64,000 bases of DNA from Glycomyces harbinensis (GTDB lineage: Bacteria; Actinomycetota; Actinomycetes; Mycobacteriales; Micromonosporaceae): contig NZ_FNAD01000009.1 in NCBI RefSeq assembly GCF_900101745.1, positions 1-64,000 of the forward strand, written 5' to 3'. Shown here one piece after another: positions 32,439-40,627 of this stretch (the first letter of the stretch is position 1; the number at the start of each line of letters is the position of its first letter). The position numbers were made by a program, and so were the translations under genes. The notes beneath the pieces are model-generated. The model was not told the origin of the DNA, did not search any database, and was given only the letters and a program-made list of their open reading frames with translations.

Positions 32439-33053
32439 TCACAGCTCCCGGATCGCGGTGGTCAGGGACTTCAGGGCCGCGTCCCAGTCCCAGTTGCCGA
32501 CCTCGCGGTCGCCGATGAAGTTGGAGACGGTGCGGATCTCGGCGAACGGCAGGCCCGCCTGCTGCGCGGCCGTGGCCACGCCGAAGCCCTCCATGGCCTC
32601 GCCGATCGCCTCCGGGTAGCGGTGGGCGAGCTGGGCGGCCAGGCCGTCGGAGCCGGTGATGGAGGCGAGGGTGAGGATCTCGCCGCGTACGCCCTCGACG
32701 GCGACCGTCAGGACCGTGTTGCAGCCGATCCGGTTGGTGCCGAAGCCGATCTCGTCGATCGGCTGGAACCGCCACGGCAGGGCGACGCCGAGCTCGGCGT
32801 GGACCGAGTCGGTGGCGATGAGCACGTCGCCGATCGCGGCGCGGCCCTCGAAGGCGCCGCAGATGCCGGCGTTGACGACCACGTCGTAGGCGCGCCCCAT
32901 GCCGCTGTTGTCGGCGATGGCCCGGGCGGTCGCCGCGGCCGCGGCGGCGGGGCCGACGCCGCACACCAGGACGTCCAGTTCGTGGCGGACGGCACGCCCG
33001 GCCTCGACCGCCTGGGCCTCTTCGGCGACCGCGCACACGACGAGTATTCGCAT
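32439..33053 (-). CDS. mqnB: Futalosine hydrolase MqnB
   Basis: 204 residues of the purine/uridine phosphorylase-like nucleosidase family: VVNAGICGAFEGRAAIGDV, ASITGSDGLAAQL, EAMEGFGVATAAQQAGLPF and EIRTVSNFIGDRE. It hydrolyses futalosine to dehypoxanthinyl futalosine and hypoxanthine. The ATG at 33053 is preferred over 33062. The downstream mqnD catalyses a later step; MqnA and MqnC are not in the window. Confidence 0.93.
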   Translation of the reverse strand: MRILVVCAVAEEAQAVEAGRAVRHELDVLVCGVGPAAAAAATARAIADNSGMGRAYDVVVNAGICGAFEGRAAIGDVLIATDSVHAELGVALPWRFQPIDEIGFGTNRIGCNTVLTVAVEGVRGEILTLASITGSDGLAAQLAHRYPEAIGEAMEGFGVATAAQQAGLPFAEIRTVSNFIGDREVGNWDWDAALKSLTTAIREL

Positions 33054-33193
33054 GGAACCCAACCTACCGGGTGCGCGGCGCCTTCAGCCGGTTGAGCGGC
33101 AGTGGCGCGCGACTCGGGCGCCGGCGGCGGAGTGTGGCGCATCCCGCTCTCCTCGCGGCGCACCGACCGGCGGGTCGGCACCGGCGCTGACCT

Positions 33194-33985
33194 ATGCTTG
33201 AAGGCGTGCCTGACAGCTCTACCGCCACCGCCAAGATCCGCGCCCGGAAGCCGAAACTGGACCGGGTCCTCGCCGATGCCCTCGACCTGGCCCGCGAGGC
33301 CGCCGAGGAGGCCGGCGACGGGATCGGCGATCACCTGAGCGTCGAGGCCGAGACCGACCGGGTCGTCACCCACTACTTCGATTGCTCCCTCGCGGGGTAC
33401 CGCGGCTGGCGGTGGGCCGTCGTGCTCACCCGCGCGCCGCGCGCCCGCGTCGCCACCGTCTCCGAGACCGCGCTGCTGCCCGGGCCCGACGCACTGCGCG
33501 CCCCCGCCTGGGTGCCGTGGTCCGAACGGCTCCAGGGCGGCGAGGTCGGTACCGGCGAAGTCCTCCCCACCGAGGAGGACGACGACCGGCTCATGCCCGC
33601 CTACCAGCTCTCCGACGACGACGCGGTCGATGACCTCGCCGCCGAGCTCGGCGTCGGGCGCACGCGGGTGATGAACCGCGAGGGCCGCGCCGAGACCGCG
33701 CAGCGCTGGTACGACGGCGACCGGGGCCCGACCGCGCCGATCGCCGAGGCCGCCCCCGCGCCGGCCCGCTGCGGCACCTGCGGTTTCTTCATGCCCCTGG
33801 CCGGCTCGATGCGCCTGGCCTTCGGGGCCTGCGCGAACCTGTACTCCTCGGAGGACGCCAGAGTCGTCTCGGCCGACCACGGCTGCGGCGCCCACTCCCA
33901 GATCAGCGAGTTCGTCGACACCACGCCCCAGGGCGTGGAGAAGTCCGAGATCATCTACGACGACGAAGGCTCAGAACTCCTCTAA
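33194..33985 (+). CDS. DUF3027 domain-containing protein
   Basis: 263 residues. The DUF3027 signature is clear: HLSVEAETDRVVTHYFDC, GYRGWRWAVVLTRAPRA, LLPGPDALRAPAWVPWSERL, ending with RCGTCGFFMPLAGS ... ACANLYSSEDARVVSADHGCGAHS. The C-terminal Cys set resembles a small zinc-binding domain. Function unknown but conserved beside sepH and mqn genes. Starts: ATG 33194 (no RBS, leaderless?) or GTG 33206 (GAAGG too close). It is convergent with DUF2530, with a repeat between. Confidence 0.9.
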   Translation: MLEGVPDSSTATAKIRARKPKLDRVLADALDLAREAAEEAGDGIGDHLSVEAETDRVVTHYFDCSLAGYRGWRWAVVLTRAPRARVATVSETALLPGPDALRAPAWVPWSERLQGGEVGTGEVLPTEEDDDRLMPAYQLSDDDAVDDLAAELGVGRTRVMNREGRAETAQRWYDGDRGPTAPIAEAAPAPARCGTCGFFMPLAGSMRLAFGACANLYSSEDARVVSADHGCGAHSQISEFVDTTPQGVEKSEIIYDDEGSELL

Positions 33986-34016
33986 ACCCCCAGGTCACAA
34001 CCCGCACAACCCGAAT

Positions 34017-34117
34017 TGTCGGACCCGTGTGGGATGGTTTTTGACTCTGCCGAATTACGGCTCGCAAGCTTCGCCGAGGCCGGGGCCCAGTGTTTCCGCA
34101 CCCGCTTCGCGCTGCCC
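34017..34117 (-). repeat. Dispersed hairpin repeat, long-insert type (minus)
   Basis: Minus strand: GGGCAGCGCGAAGCGGGTGC, then TGGGCCCC, the same ~50-bp insert as the copy at 30819 (GGCCTCGGCGAAGCTTGCG ... GGCAGAGTC), closing CACGGGTCCGACA. It has the left end of the short type and the insert of the long type, so it links the two. It lies between convergent DUF3027 and DUF2530. Confidence 0.85.
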
Positions 34118-34135
34118 TCGAAGCAGCGCCGCGGA

Positions 34136-34465
34136 TCAGGCGCCGTCGTGCTCGGGCCTGGAGGCGTGCCGCTTGTCGGCCACCGCCATCGCGGCCGTAC
34201 CGATCAGGCCGAGGATCACACCCGTCAGCGCGCAGGCGGCCCACCACTCGCGGCCAGCGCCGGACAGGTCGTCCTTGAACAGCTGCGTCAAGATCAGCGC
34301 GACCGTCCACAGCAGAGTTCCAGCGGCGGCGATCGGCGTCATTCGCAGCTTCGCCGAATCGGGGGCCGGAAGCTCGGGGGACCGCTTCACCCTCTGGTAG
34401 GCCTCGCGCGGGGTCGCCGACGAGCCGGACGCGGCCGGGGGCTGGGAAGTTCCGTCGGTGGACAC
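34136..34465 (-). CDS. DUF2530 membrane protein
   Basis: 109 residues. Two helices (about 44-62 and 75-95) with ILTQLFKDDLSGAGREWWA between them and a charged tail, matching DUF2530. The N-terminal ~40 residues are Ser/Pro-rich. GTG at 34465. Always found near sepH in actinomycetes; role unknown. Divergent from sepH. Confidence 0.85.
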   Translation of the reverse strand: MSTDGTSQPPAASGSSATPREAYQRVKRSPELPAPDSAKLRMTPIAAAGTLLWTVALILTQLFKDDLSGAGREWWAACALTGVILGLIGTAAMAVADKRHASRPEHDGA

Positions 34466-34688
34466 GCAGCCAATGTACGCTGCGTCAGTCCCTGCGACAA
34501 TCGGTCACGCTGACACGAAAATGTGTCGCATCACCGGCAACGCAGGCACCACGAGTCGTTCACCGGTTCGTGCGAGGGCGATCCGTTATCGGCACCCCGC
34601 CGGTTGTGGTCCGCCGGTAGGGTTGGGCGTACGCTCGAATGAGCTGGCGATGCGGCGCTGACTGAAGACACGCGAGGGGTGGAAAGGT

Positions 34689-35708
34689 ATGAGGCCGGTA
34701 CGGTTCGTAGCCCTCTCAGAGGACGGTCATGCGCTGGTGCTCGCCGACGAACTCGGGAGGCTGCTGGCGCTGCCGCTGGACGAGCGCGTCGCGGCCGTGG
34801 TCGACGTTCCCGAGAGCGGCAAGGCTCTCAGGGCCAAAACCGAAGGCGCGCAGAGCAAGTCCGAGACGCCCCGGCGTCCGGCCCCGCAGCGCCCCGTCGC
34901 CGTCAACCTCTCCCCCCGCGACATCCAGACCCGCATCCGCGCCGGTGAGAGCGCCGAGGACATCGCCGCGTCCGCTCAGGTCGCGGTCGACCGCGTCCTG
35001 CGCTACGCCGGGCCGGTGCTCCAGGAGCGCGCCATGCTCGCCCAGGCCGCCCGCCGTTCGCGGCTGGCGACCTCCGAGCGCGGCGAGCGAATGTCCAATG
35101 TGGTCGACGTGAAGCTCGGAACGCACGGGGTCGATCCCGAGGCGGTCTCGTGGGACGCATGGCGCACCGAGGACGGCTCGTGGCTCGTGCAGGCCTCGTG
35201 GTCCTCGGGCAAGACGACCGCGAGGGCCCTCTGGAAGCTCGACCGCGCCCGCCAGACGGTGACGCCGGACGACGAGATGGCGCAGTTCCTCTCGACGCCG
35301 CTGCCGCAGCAGGTGCCCGGCCCGAAGGAGCCGATTTCCGACACCGGGATGCGCGCGGGCGATCCGGTGCGGCCTTCGCGCGACCCGATGCACGGCCTGC
35401 GCGAGCAGGACGAGATGGGCCGGCCCGACCCGCTGCGGCGCGACCGCCTCCGGGAGGTCCTCGAGCGCCCGCTCGACGACATGCAAAGCCGCGGGAAGCG
35501 GACCTCGTCGTTGGGCCTGCCGGGCACGACGGCGCAGGAGCAGCGCGAGACCCCCGAGGTCCCGTCGCTGGCGGTCCTGCGTCCTGGCAAGCGCTCGGTC
35601 GCAGACGACGACCTGAACAACCAGCCGCTCGCCGCGGCCGGATCGAAGCCGCGCAACCAGCTCCCGGGCTGGGACGACGTCCTGTTCGGGACCTCCGGCA
35701 AGGACTAG
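34689..35708 (+). CDS. sepH: Cell division protein SepH (DUF3071)
   Basis: 339 residues. N-terminal DUF3071 domain: MRPVRFVALSEDGHALVL, then the helix-turn-helix LSPRDIQTRIRAGESAEDIA ... VDRVLRYAGPVLQERA. A disordered basic middle and a C-terminal PGWDDVLFGTS motif follow. SepH stimulates FtsZ assembly and Z-ring stability. ATG at 34689 after GGAAAGG. A strong terminator with a TTCG loop follows, then two hairpin repeats. Confidence 0.95.
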   Translation: MRPVRFVALSEDGHALVLADELGRLLALPLDERVAAVVDVPESGKALRAKTEGAQSKSETPRRPAPQRPVAVNLSPRDIQTRIRAGESAEDIAASAQVAVDRVLRYAGPVLQERAMLAQAARRSRLATSERGERMSNVVDVKLGTHGVDPEAVSWDAWRTEDGSWLVQASWSSGKTTARALWKLDRARQTVTPDDEMAQFLSTPLPQQVPGPKEPISDTGMRAGDPVRPSRDPMHGLREQDEMGRPDPLRRDRLREVLERPLDDMQSRGKRTSSLGLPGTTAQEQRETPEVPSLAVLRPGKRSVADDDLNNQPLAAAGSKPRNQLPGWDDVLFGTSGKD

Positions 35709-35728
35709 CGGCGCACAGTGCTCAAGCA

Positions 35729-35758
35729 GCGGGGCGGGCCTTCGGGCCCGCCCCGCTC
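35729..35758 (+). terminator. Terminator of sepH
   Basis: 13-bp perfect stem AGCGGGGCGGGCC with stable C(TTCG)G tetraloop (35729-35741 with 35746-35758), 20 bp after the stop. Confidence 0.85.
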
Positions 35759-35799
35759 TGCTGCCGCGCTCGGCGGGAAAGCGGGCCGCTGAGGGTTTT

Positions 35800-35868
35800 C
35801 GGGCAGCGCGAAGCGGGTGCGGAATCGATGGGCCCCCGGTTCAACGACCCTGACATACGGGTCCGACA
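35800..35868 (+). repeat. Dispersed hairpin repeat, array unit 1
   Basis: GGGCAGCGCGAAGCGGG, TGGGCCCCCGGTTC-AAC-GACC, CATACGGGTCCGACA. First of two units after sepH; the second begins at 35924 after a 55-bp spacer. The inner stem uses a G-U pair. Confidence 0.8.
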
Positions 35869-35923
35869 TTTTCGCGGGGCCGCAGCGGGCCCGGGTGTTC
35901 GAAGGCGGCGCTCGGGAGTTCGA

Positions 35924-35991
35924 GGGCAGCGCGAAGCGGGTCGCAGATCGATGGGCCCCCGTTCGACAACCCTGACACGGGGGTCCGACAG
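35924..35991 (+). repeat. Dispersed hairpin repeat, array unit 2
   Basis: GGGCAGCGCGAAGCGGG, TGGGCCCCCGTTC, CACGGGGGTCCGACAG. Inner stem is eroded but the outer CCCCC/GGGGG remains. Both units are followed by TTTTCGcGGGG-like sequence. Confidence 0.8.
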
Positions 35992-36072
35992 TTTTCGGGG
36001 CACTGGGGGCGGCGCCGGGGTTTTCGGGGTGGTGGCGAGGCGGCTTCGAATTTTGGGAGAAGTCGGTCTCAG

Positions 36073-36094
36073 TTACTGGCTTGCCGACCGGTAA
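36073..36094 (+). promoter_or_regulatory. Imperfect inverted repeat upstream of MFS gene
   Basis: TTACTGGC (36073-36080), 6-bp centre, ACCGGTAA (36087-36094); six of eight pairs match. It is followed by AT-rich GTAAGTAAATAT just before the start, resembling a TetR-type operator over a promoter. The regulator is not identified. Confidence 0.45.
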
Positions 36095-36113
36095 GTAAAT
36101 ATCATTGAATGCG

Positions 36114-37376
36114 ATGTCCCCGGTCATTGCCTCCCAGCTGCAGCGCACGTTCCGTGCCCTCGCCTATCCCGGATTCCGCGTGTACGCCGCCGGGCAGCTC
36201 ATCGGTACCCTCGCCTTCTGGCTCCAGACCACCGCCGTCAGCTGGCTCGTGCTCGAGCTCTCCGGCAACTCCGGCACCGCCCTCGGCTGGACCCTCGCCC
36301 TCCAGTTCGGCCCCTACCTCCTCTTCGGCCTCCAGGGCGGCAAGATCGCCGACAGCTTCGACAAGCGCCGCATCCTCCTCCTGTGCTCCCTCGGCTCGGC
36401 CACCGTCACCGCCACCCTCGGCGCGGTCGTCCTCACCGGGCACATCGAGCTGTGGATGGTCTACGTCGGCATGTTCGCCTTCGGCTCCGTCGCCGTCGTC
36501 GAAGGCCCCGCCCGCCAGGCCTTCTACTCCGAACTGGTCGACATCGAAGCCCTCCCCAACGCCGTCGGCCTCGGCAGCGCCATCTTCAACACCAGCCGCA
36601 TCGCCGGCCCCGCCCTCGGCGGCCTGCTCATCGCGCTCACCTCCACCGGCGCGGTCATCCTCACCTGCGCCGTGGTCTTCCTCGGCCCCGCGCTCGCGTG
36701 CGCCGTGCTCCTGCGCCGCCCGCTCACCAACCCCGTGCACCGCGCCGCCGACGCCGGCGGCATCCGCGAGGCCCTGCGCTACACCGCCGCCCGCCCCGAC
36801 ATCATCGCCGTCCTCGTCGTCTCGCTCCTGGTCTCGGGCTTCACCTTCAACTTCGCCCTGACGCTCTCGATGCTCGCCCGCACCGAGTTCAACACCGGCG
36901 CCGACAGCTACGGCCTGCTCCTGACCGCCCTCGCGGTCGGCGCGCTCGCCGGCTCGCTCGCCTCCGGCCGCCGCTCGGGGCGCCCGACCCTGAACACCAT
37001 GCTCGTCTCCTCGGGCCTGCTCGGCGTCGGCACGCTGCTCGTCGGCCTCGCCCCCACCATCTGGGGCGCCATGATCCTCCTCGGCCCCACCGGCTTCGCG
37101 ATGGTCTACTACGCCCAGGCCGCCAACCAGCGCGTCCAGATGGGCGTCCGCGCCGACTACCGCGGCCGGGTGCTGAGCCTCTACATGCTCGTCTTCCTCG
37201 GCTCGACCGCGGTCTTCGCGCCGCTGGTCGGCTGGATCATGGAGCAGTACGGCGCCCGCACGGGCCTGTGGCTCGGCGGCCTCGTCGCCATCGCGACGCC
37301 CATCGCGCTGGCCTTCGCCAAGCGCGCCCAGATCCGCCGCCGCGCCACCGCCCTCACCGGCAAGGCCATGCCCTGA
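36114..37376 (+). CDS. MFS transporter, DHA3/EntS-like
   Basis: 420 residues, about 12 helices, the MFS_3/EntS-like family: RALAYPGFRVYAAGQLIGTLAFWLQ, GRSGRP-type loop replaced by GGKIADSFDKRRILL, and EGPARQAFYSELVD (family E-x-P-A-R-x). Typical substrates are siderophores or macrolides; not specified here. ATG at 36114; a TTG at 36105 would add three residues. No strong RBS. Preceded by an inverted repeat. Confidence 0.88.
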   Translation: MSPVIASQLQRTFRALAYPGFRVYAAGQLIGTLAFWLQTTAVSWLVLELSGNSGTALGWTLALQFGPYLLFGLQGGKIADSFDKRRILLLCSLGSATVTATLGAVVLTGHIELWMVYVGMFAFGSVAVVEGPARQAFYSELVDIEALPNAVGLGSAIFNTSRIAGPALGGLLIALTSTGAVILTCAVVFLGPALACAVLLRRPLTNPVHRAADAGGIREALRYTAARPDIIAVLVVSLLVSGFTFNFALTLSMLARTEFNTGADSYGLLLTALAVGALAGSLASGRRSGRPTLNTMLVSSGLLGVGTLLVGLAPTIWGAMILLGPTGFAMVYYAQAANQRVQMGVRADYRGRVLSLYMLVFLGSTAVFAPLVGWIMEQYGARTGLWLGGLVAIATPIALAFAKRAQIRRRATALTGKAMP

Positions 37377-37680
37377 GCGGGCGCTCCCTTTAAACCGTTG
37401 ATTCCCACTGGTTGAACCGTGTCACTCACGTGGTTCCCACGACTCGTCCGGGTCCTCCCGAACTGCCGGGAAACTCCTGCGCCACGCGTGTCTCCCCAGT
37501 GCACTCGAGCGTTACTTCCGCGAAATTACTGTCCCGTCCCTTGGGATTTCACTGAATTAACTCTATTGGTTGCTGCGAGGATAGGTCACATCGTGACAGC
37601 CCCCGACCACGCCGCGACGACACACCATTCGCCGCGGACGCGTGTCACTCACCCCGAGTAGAGCCCCTGGAGGGAATCCA
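37377..37680. other. Intergenic region with promoter of thpR
   Basis: No gene seen. A possible promoter TTGGGA (37541) and TATTGG (37564), 17-bp spacer, contains ATTTCACTGAATTAA, similar to the element upstream of both proteases. Confidence 0.4.
37545..37558 (+). promoter_or_regulatory. Third copy of the ATTTCACTGAAT element
   Basis: GATTTCACTGAATT shares 12 identical bases (ATTTCACTGAAT) with the protease promoter elements at 12132 and (inverted) 13242. Located in the spacer of a predicted promoter, 123 bp before thpR. Confidence 0.4.
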
Positions 37681-38349
37681 GTGAGTGCCTCCGCCACCGC
37701 AGTCCAGCACGCCGCACCCCAAGTGCGGACCGAGCGCCTTTTCGTCGCGCTCCCGCTCCCGGACAACGCCGTCGCCGATCTCGCAGAAGTCGTCTCCGAC
37801 CTCAACATCGCGCGGCGCGGCGCGACCTCCAGCAGACCGGGAGCGGTCGGCCGCAGGCCCTCCACCGGGCGGCTCGTCCGCTCCGAGAACTGGCACCTGA
37901 CCCTCGCCTTCCTCGGCGAGGTCCCCGTCGACCGGTGCGCCGACACCGCCGAGGCCATCGCGGCCGCGGCCGGCGAGTCCGATCCGATGCGGCTGTGCGT
38001 CTCCGGCGGCGGCAGGTTCGGACGCGGACGCTACTCGGTGGTCTACGCGGGGCTCGACGGCGACGTCGCGGCCCTCGTCGGCCTCGTCCACCGCATCCGG
38101 GCGGGCCTCATCGCGAGCGGGCTGCCCGTGGACCAGAAGCAGTACCGCCCCCACGTGACGCTCGCCCGTCCCGGCGACCGCGTCACCAACCAGCAGGCCG
38201 CGCAGGACCTGCTGACCCTGCGCCGCTACTACGGCCCCAGCTGGACGGCGAACGAGGTCGTGCTCTACAAGTCCGACTTCGGCAAGGGCCCGGTCGGCGT
38301 GCAGCCCGACTACACGCGCATGGCGGCCGCGCCGCTCGGCGGCGCCTGA
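37681..38349 (+). CDS. thpR: RNA 2',3'-cyclic phosphodiesterase ThpR
   Basis: 222 residues of the 2H phosphoesterase family with both His-x-Thr/Ser-x motifs: NWHLTLAFLGEV and RPHVTLARPGD. The N-terminal RLFVALPLPD strand is typical. Cleaves 2',3'-cyclic phosphates to 2'-phosphates, related to LigT. An internal basic insert (ARRGATSSRPGAVGRRPSTGR) before motif 1 is longer than usual. The GTG at 37681 follows GGAGGG. Confidence 0.92.
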   Translation: MSASATAVQHAAPQVRTERLFVALPLPDNAVADLAEVVSDLNIARRGATSSRPGAVGRRPSTGRLVRSENWHLTLAFLGEVPVDRCADTAEAIAAAAGESDPMRLCVSGGGRFGRGRYSVVYAGLDGDVAALVGLVHRIRAGLIASGLPVDQKQYRPHVTLARPGDRVTNQQAAQDLLTLRRYYGPSWTANEVVLYKSDFGKGPVGVQPDYTRMAAAPLGGA

Positions 38350-38438
38350 CGGCCGCGGGACCGGCCTCAAGGGAGAAACCGGCTCGCGATCTGCGCGAAA
38401 GCCCGGAAGGCGGCGGTGGCGACCGGTAGAAAGAGGTC

Positions 38439-40358
38439 ATGTCCCACAGCGCCTCCGGCACCGGCCGCCGCCACACCGACGCCGCCCCTGCGCATTCGCG
38501 GCGCGCGAAGACGCCGACAGGGCGCCCGCTCGCCCGCGTCTTCCTGCGGACCGCGGGGCTCACGTCCCTGGTCTGCTGGGCGGTGCTGCTGGTGTGGGCC
38601 TCGTTCGGCACGGGCGCGAGCTCGGGGTCGTCGGGCCTGTACATGATCATCGGGACCGTGGCCTCGGTGCTCACGGTCGCCGTCGTCATCGCGACCGCCG
38701 CGAGCTACCCGGGCCTGCGCACCATCATCGGGGCGCTCATCGCCGCGGTCTTCGCGGCCGCGGCCGGCTGGGCCGTCTACTCGTCGATGCCCGAGGCCGG
38801 ACCCGGGCAGTTCATCACGCACCGCGCCGGGGTCGCGGCCCTCGCCTACGGTTTCGGCGTGGTCGGCGGCGGGCTCCTGGCCCTGTCTGAGTTCGTCGTC
38901 GAGGGCTACGCGGGCGGCCGTGCCCCCGCGCCGAAGCCGCTGCGCCGCAAGGTCGCCGTGCTCGCCGCGGCCATCGTGGTCATGCTCGCGGCCGCGCTCG
39001 CCCCGGCCATGTCGCGCTGGGCCGAACTGGCCAACCAGGACGTCCTGGTCGCCGACGCGGCCGCCAGCGAGACCGCACTGGACGGCATGGCCGCGCTCGC
39101 CGGCGTCGAGCGCTTCACCGACACCCCGTACGGGCTCCTGCGCACCGACCACCCCACCGAGCGGACCCCGCAGGCGGTCACCATGCTCGACCCGGCCACC
39201 GGCGCCGCGGTCTGGTACCACCGCCGCTGGAACTGGCTCGCCTCCCAGCAGCCGGTCCTGTCGCACGCCCAGGACCTGGTCGCGCTCACCGGCCCGCGCG
39301 CCGACAACGCCGACGACTACCAGACCCGCGTCCTGCGCTCGCGCGACGGCAGCGAGGTCGCCACCGCCGGGTTCGACGGCGACCCGGGCGTCCTGCTCGC
39401 CCTCGCCGAGGACCGCCTCCTCTACGCCGAGGACGACAGCGAGGCCTTCCACGTCTACGACTTCGACGGGGAGCTGCTGTGGGACGCGGAGATGCCCGCG
39501 GGCTGCGAGGGCACGGCCGCCCAGATCGCCGACTCGCGCGTGCTCCTGCTCGCCGACTGCGTGCCCGCGCCCGACCGGCCCGTCGCCCGCGACTACGTGC
39601 TCGCCTTCGACCTGGACGACGGCGACGCCGCCTGGCAGCGCGAGCTCGACATCCGCGCCGTGGTCCTCCCCGAGTCGTTCCTGGTCACCGAGGACTCGGT
39701 GATCGTCGACAGCCGCATCGAGCACCGCGTGACCGACGGCCCGTTCTCGGCGCGCCGCTTCGAGCACAAGCTCATCTCGTATTCGGCCGCCGACGGGTCC
39801 AAGCGCTGGCACATGAGGGACCAGAGCTTCGGTTCGACGAACTCCTCGGCGTGCGGCGGGACGCTGCACCTGTCGCAGCCGACGGCGAAGCCGGCCGCGG
39901 GGGTCTCGGCCGCCGGGGACGCGAAGGCGCAGGTGTCCGAGGCGCAGCGGCGGACCGTGCAGATCATCGAGTGCTACTCGGCGAAGGACCGCGAGGGGTC
40001 GTGGCTGGGCGTCATGTCCTACGACGCGGACTCGGGCGAGCGGCTCCACCGCGAGTCCGTGCGCCTGGGCTACGCGCCCCTGGACCCCGAGGTCGCGCGC
40101 GGCTGGGGGACGGTGCTGCCGGACAACCGGGCGCTGCTGGCCACCGACCTGTCGCTGGACCCGACCCGGCCCGACTGCCGGCTCTACCAGGTCGACGGCG
40201 GCAAGCCCGAGCGCGTGGAGTTCGCGACCGAGCACGCCGACGGCACGCGGATCCCGGAGGACTGGTGCCACGACGCGCAGTTGAGCGCGGTCGGCACGGG
40301 CGCGGCCGTCAGCTACGTGGACGACGACGGCACACGCGGCATCGCCGTCGTCTCCTGA
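38439..40358 (+). CDS. Membrane protein with PQQ-like beta-propeller domain
   Basis: 639 residues. Cytosolic N-terminus, about five helices (about 38-180, including LTSLVCWAVLLVWASF and VAVLAAAIVVMLAAALAP), then a ~430-residue extracytoplasmic PQQ-like propeller (TMLDPATGAAVWYHR, VYDFDGELLWDAEMP, AFDLDDGDAAWQRELD repeats: strand-turn-W). Likely binds ligands or other membrane proteins; no catalytic motif. The stop is overlapped by a duplication. Confidence 0.75.
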   Translation: MSHSASGTGRRHTDAAPAHSRRAKTPTGRPLARVFLRTAGLTSLVCWAVLLVWASFGTGASSGSSGLYMIIGTVASVLTVAVVIATAASYPGLRTIIGALIAAVFAAAAGWAVYSSMPEAGPGQFITHRAGVAALAYGFGVVGGGLLALSEFVVEGYAGGRAPAPKPLRRKVAVLAAAIVVMLAAALAPAMSRWAELANQDVLVADAAASETALDGMAALAGVERFTDTPYGLLRTDHPTERTPQAVTMLDPATGAAVWYHRRWNWLASQQPVLSHAQDLVALTGPRADNADDYQTRVLRSRDGSEVATAGFDGDPGVLLALAEDRLLYAEDDSEAFHVYDFDGELLWDAEMPAGCEGTAAQIADSRVLLLADCVPAPDRPVARDYVLAFDLDDGDAAWQRELDIRAVVLPESFLVTEDSVIVDSRIEHRVTDGPFSARRFEHKLISYSAADGSKRWHMRDQSFGSTNSSACGGTLHLSQPTAKPAAGVSAAGDAKAQVSEAQRRTVQIIECYSAKDREGSWLGVMSYDADSGERLHRESVRLGYAPLDPEVARGWGTVLPDNRALLATDLSLDPTRPDCRLYQVDGGKPERVEFATEHADGTRIPEDWCHDAQLSAVGTGAAVSYVDDDGTRGIAVVS

Positions 40359-40400
40359 AGCACGGCCGACCGAAGCATGGCCGACCGAAGCGCCGCTTCG
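40357..40400 (+). repeat. 15-bp tandem repeat at stop codon plus palindrome
   Basis: GAAGCACGGCCGACC then GAAGCATGGCCGACC (one mismatch) beginning on the last two bases of the TGA, then CGAAGCG-C-CGCTTCG palindrome (40386-40400). Another case of sequence duplication anchored at a stop. Confidence 0.7.
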
Positions 40401-40627
40401 TGAAGAGCGGCCTCCGGGAACGCGCCTTTCCATAGCGCCGCTTCCGGAACGCCGACGACCGCGGGGCCGCTTCCCGGCCCCCGCGCCGGGCGGACGACGC
40501 GGGCATCGCGAACGCGCGGTGTCCGTGCGGTGAACGGCGCCCCAACGACGACAATGATCAATCGGTGTGATCGATTACCCGGACTCTGATCATGAGCGAT
40601 GCGCGAAACTGCGGTAGGGTTCTTCGC

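Noticed and set aside
40555-40592. Two TGATCA palindromes upstream of glmS as a riboswitch or operator
   Set aside because: Too short to support a claim; glmS ribozymes are not expected in actinomycetes.
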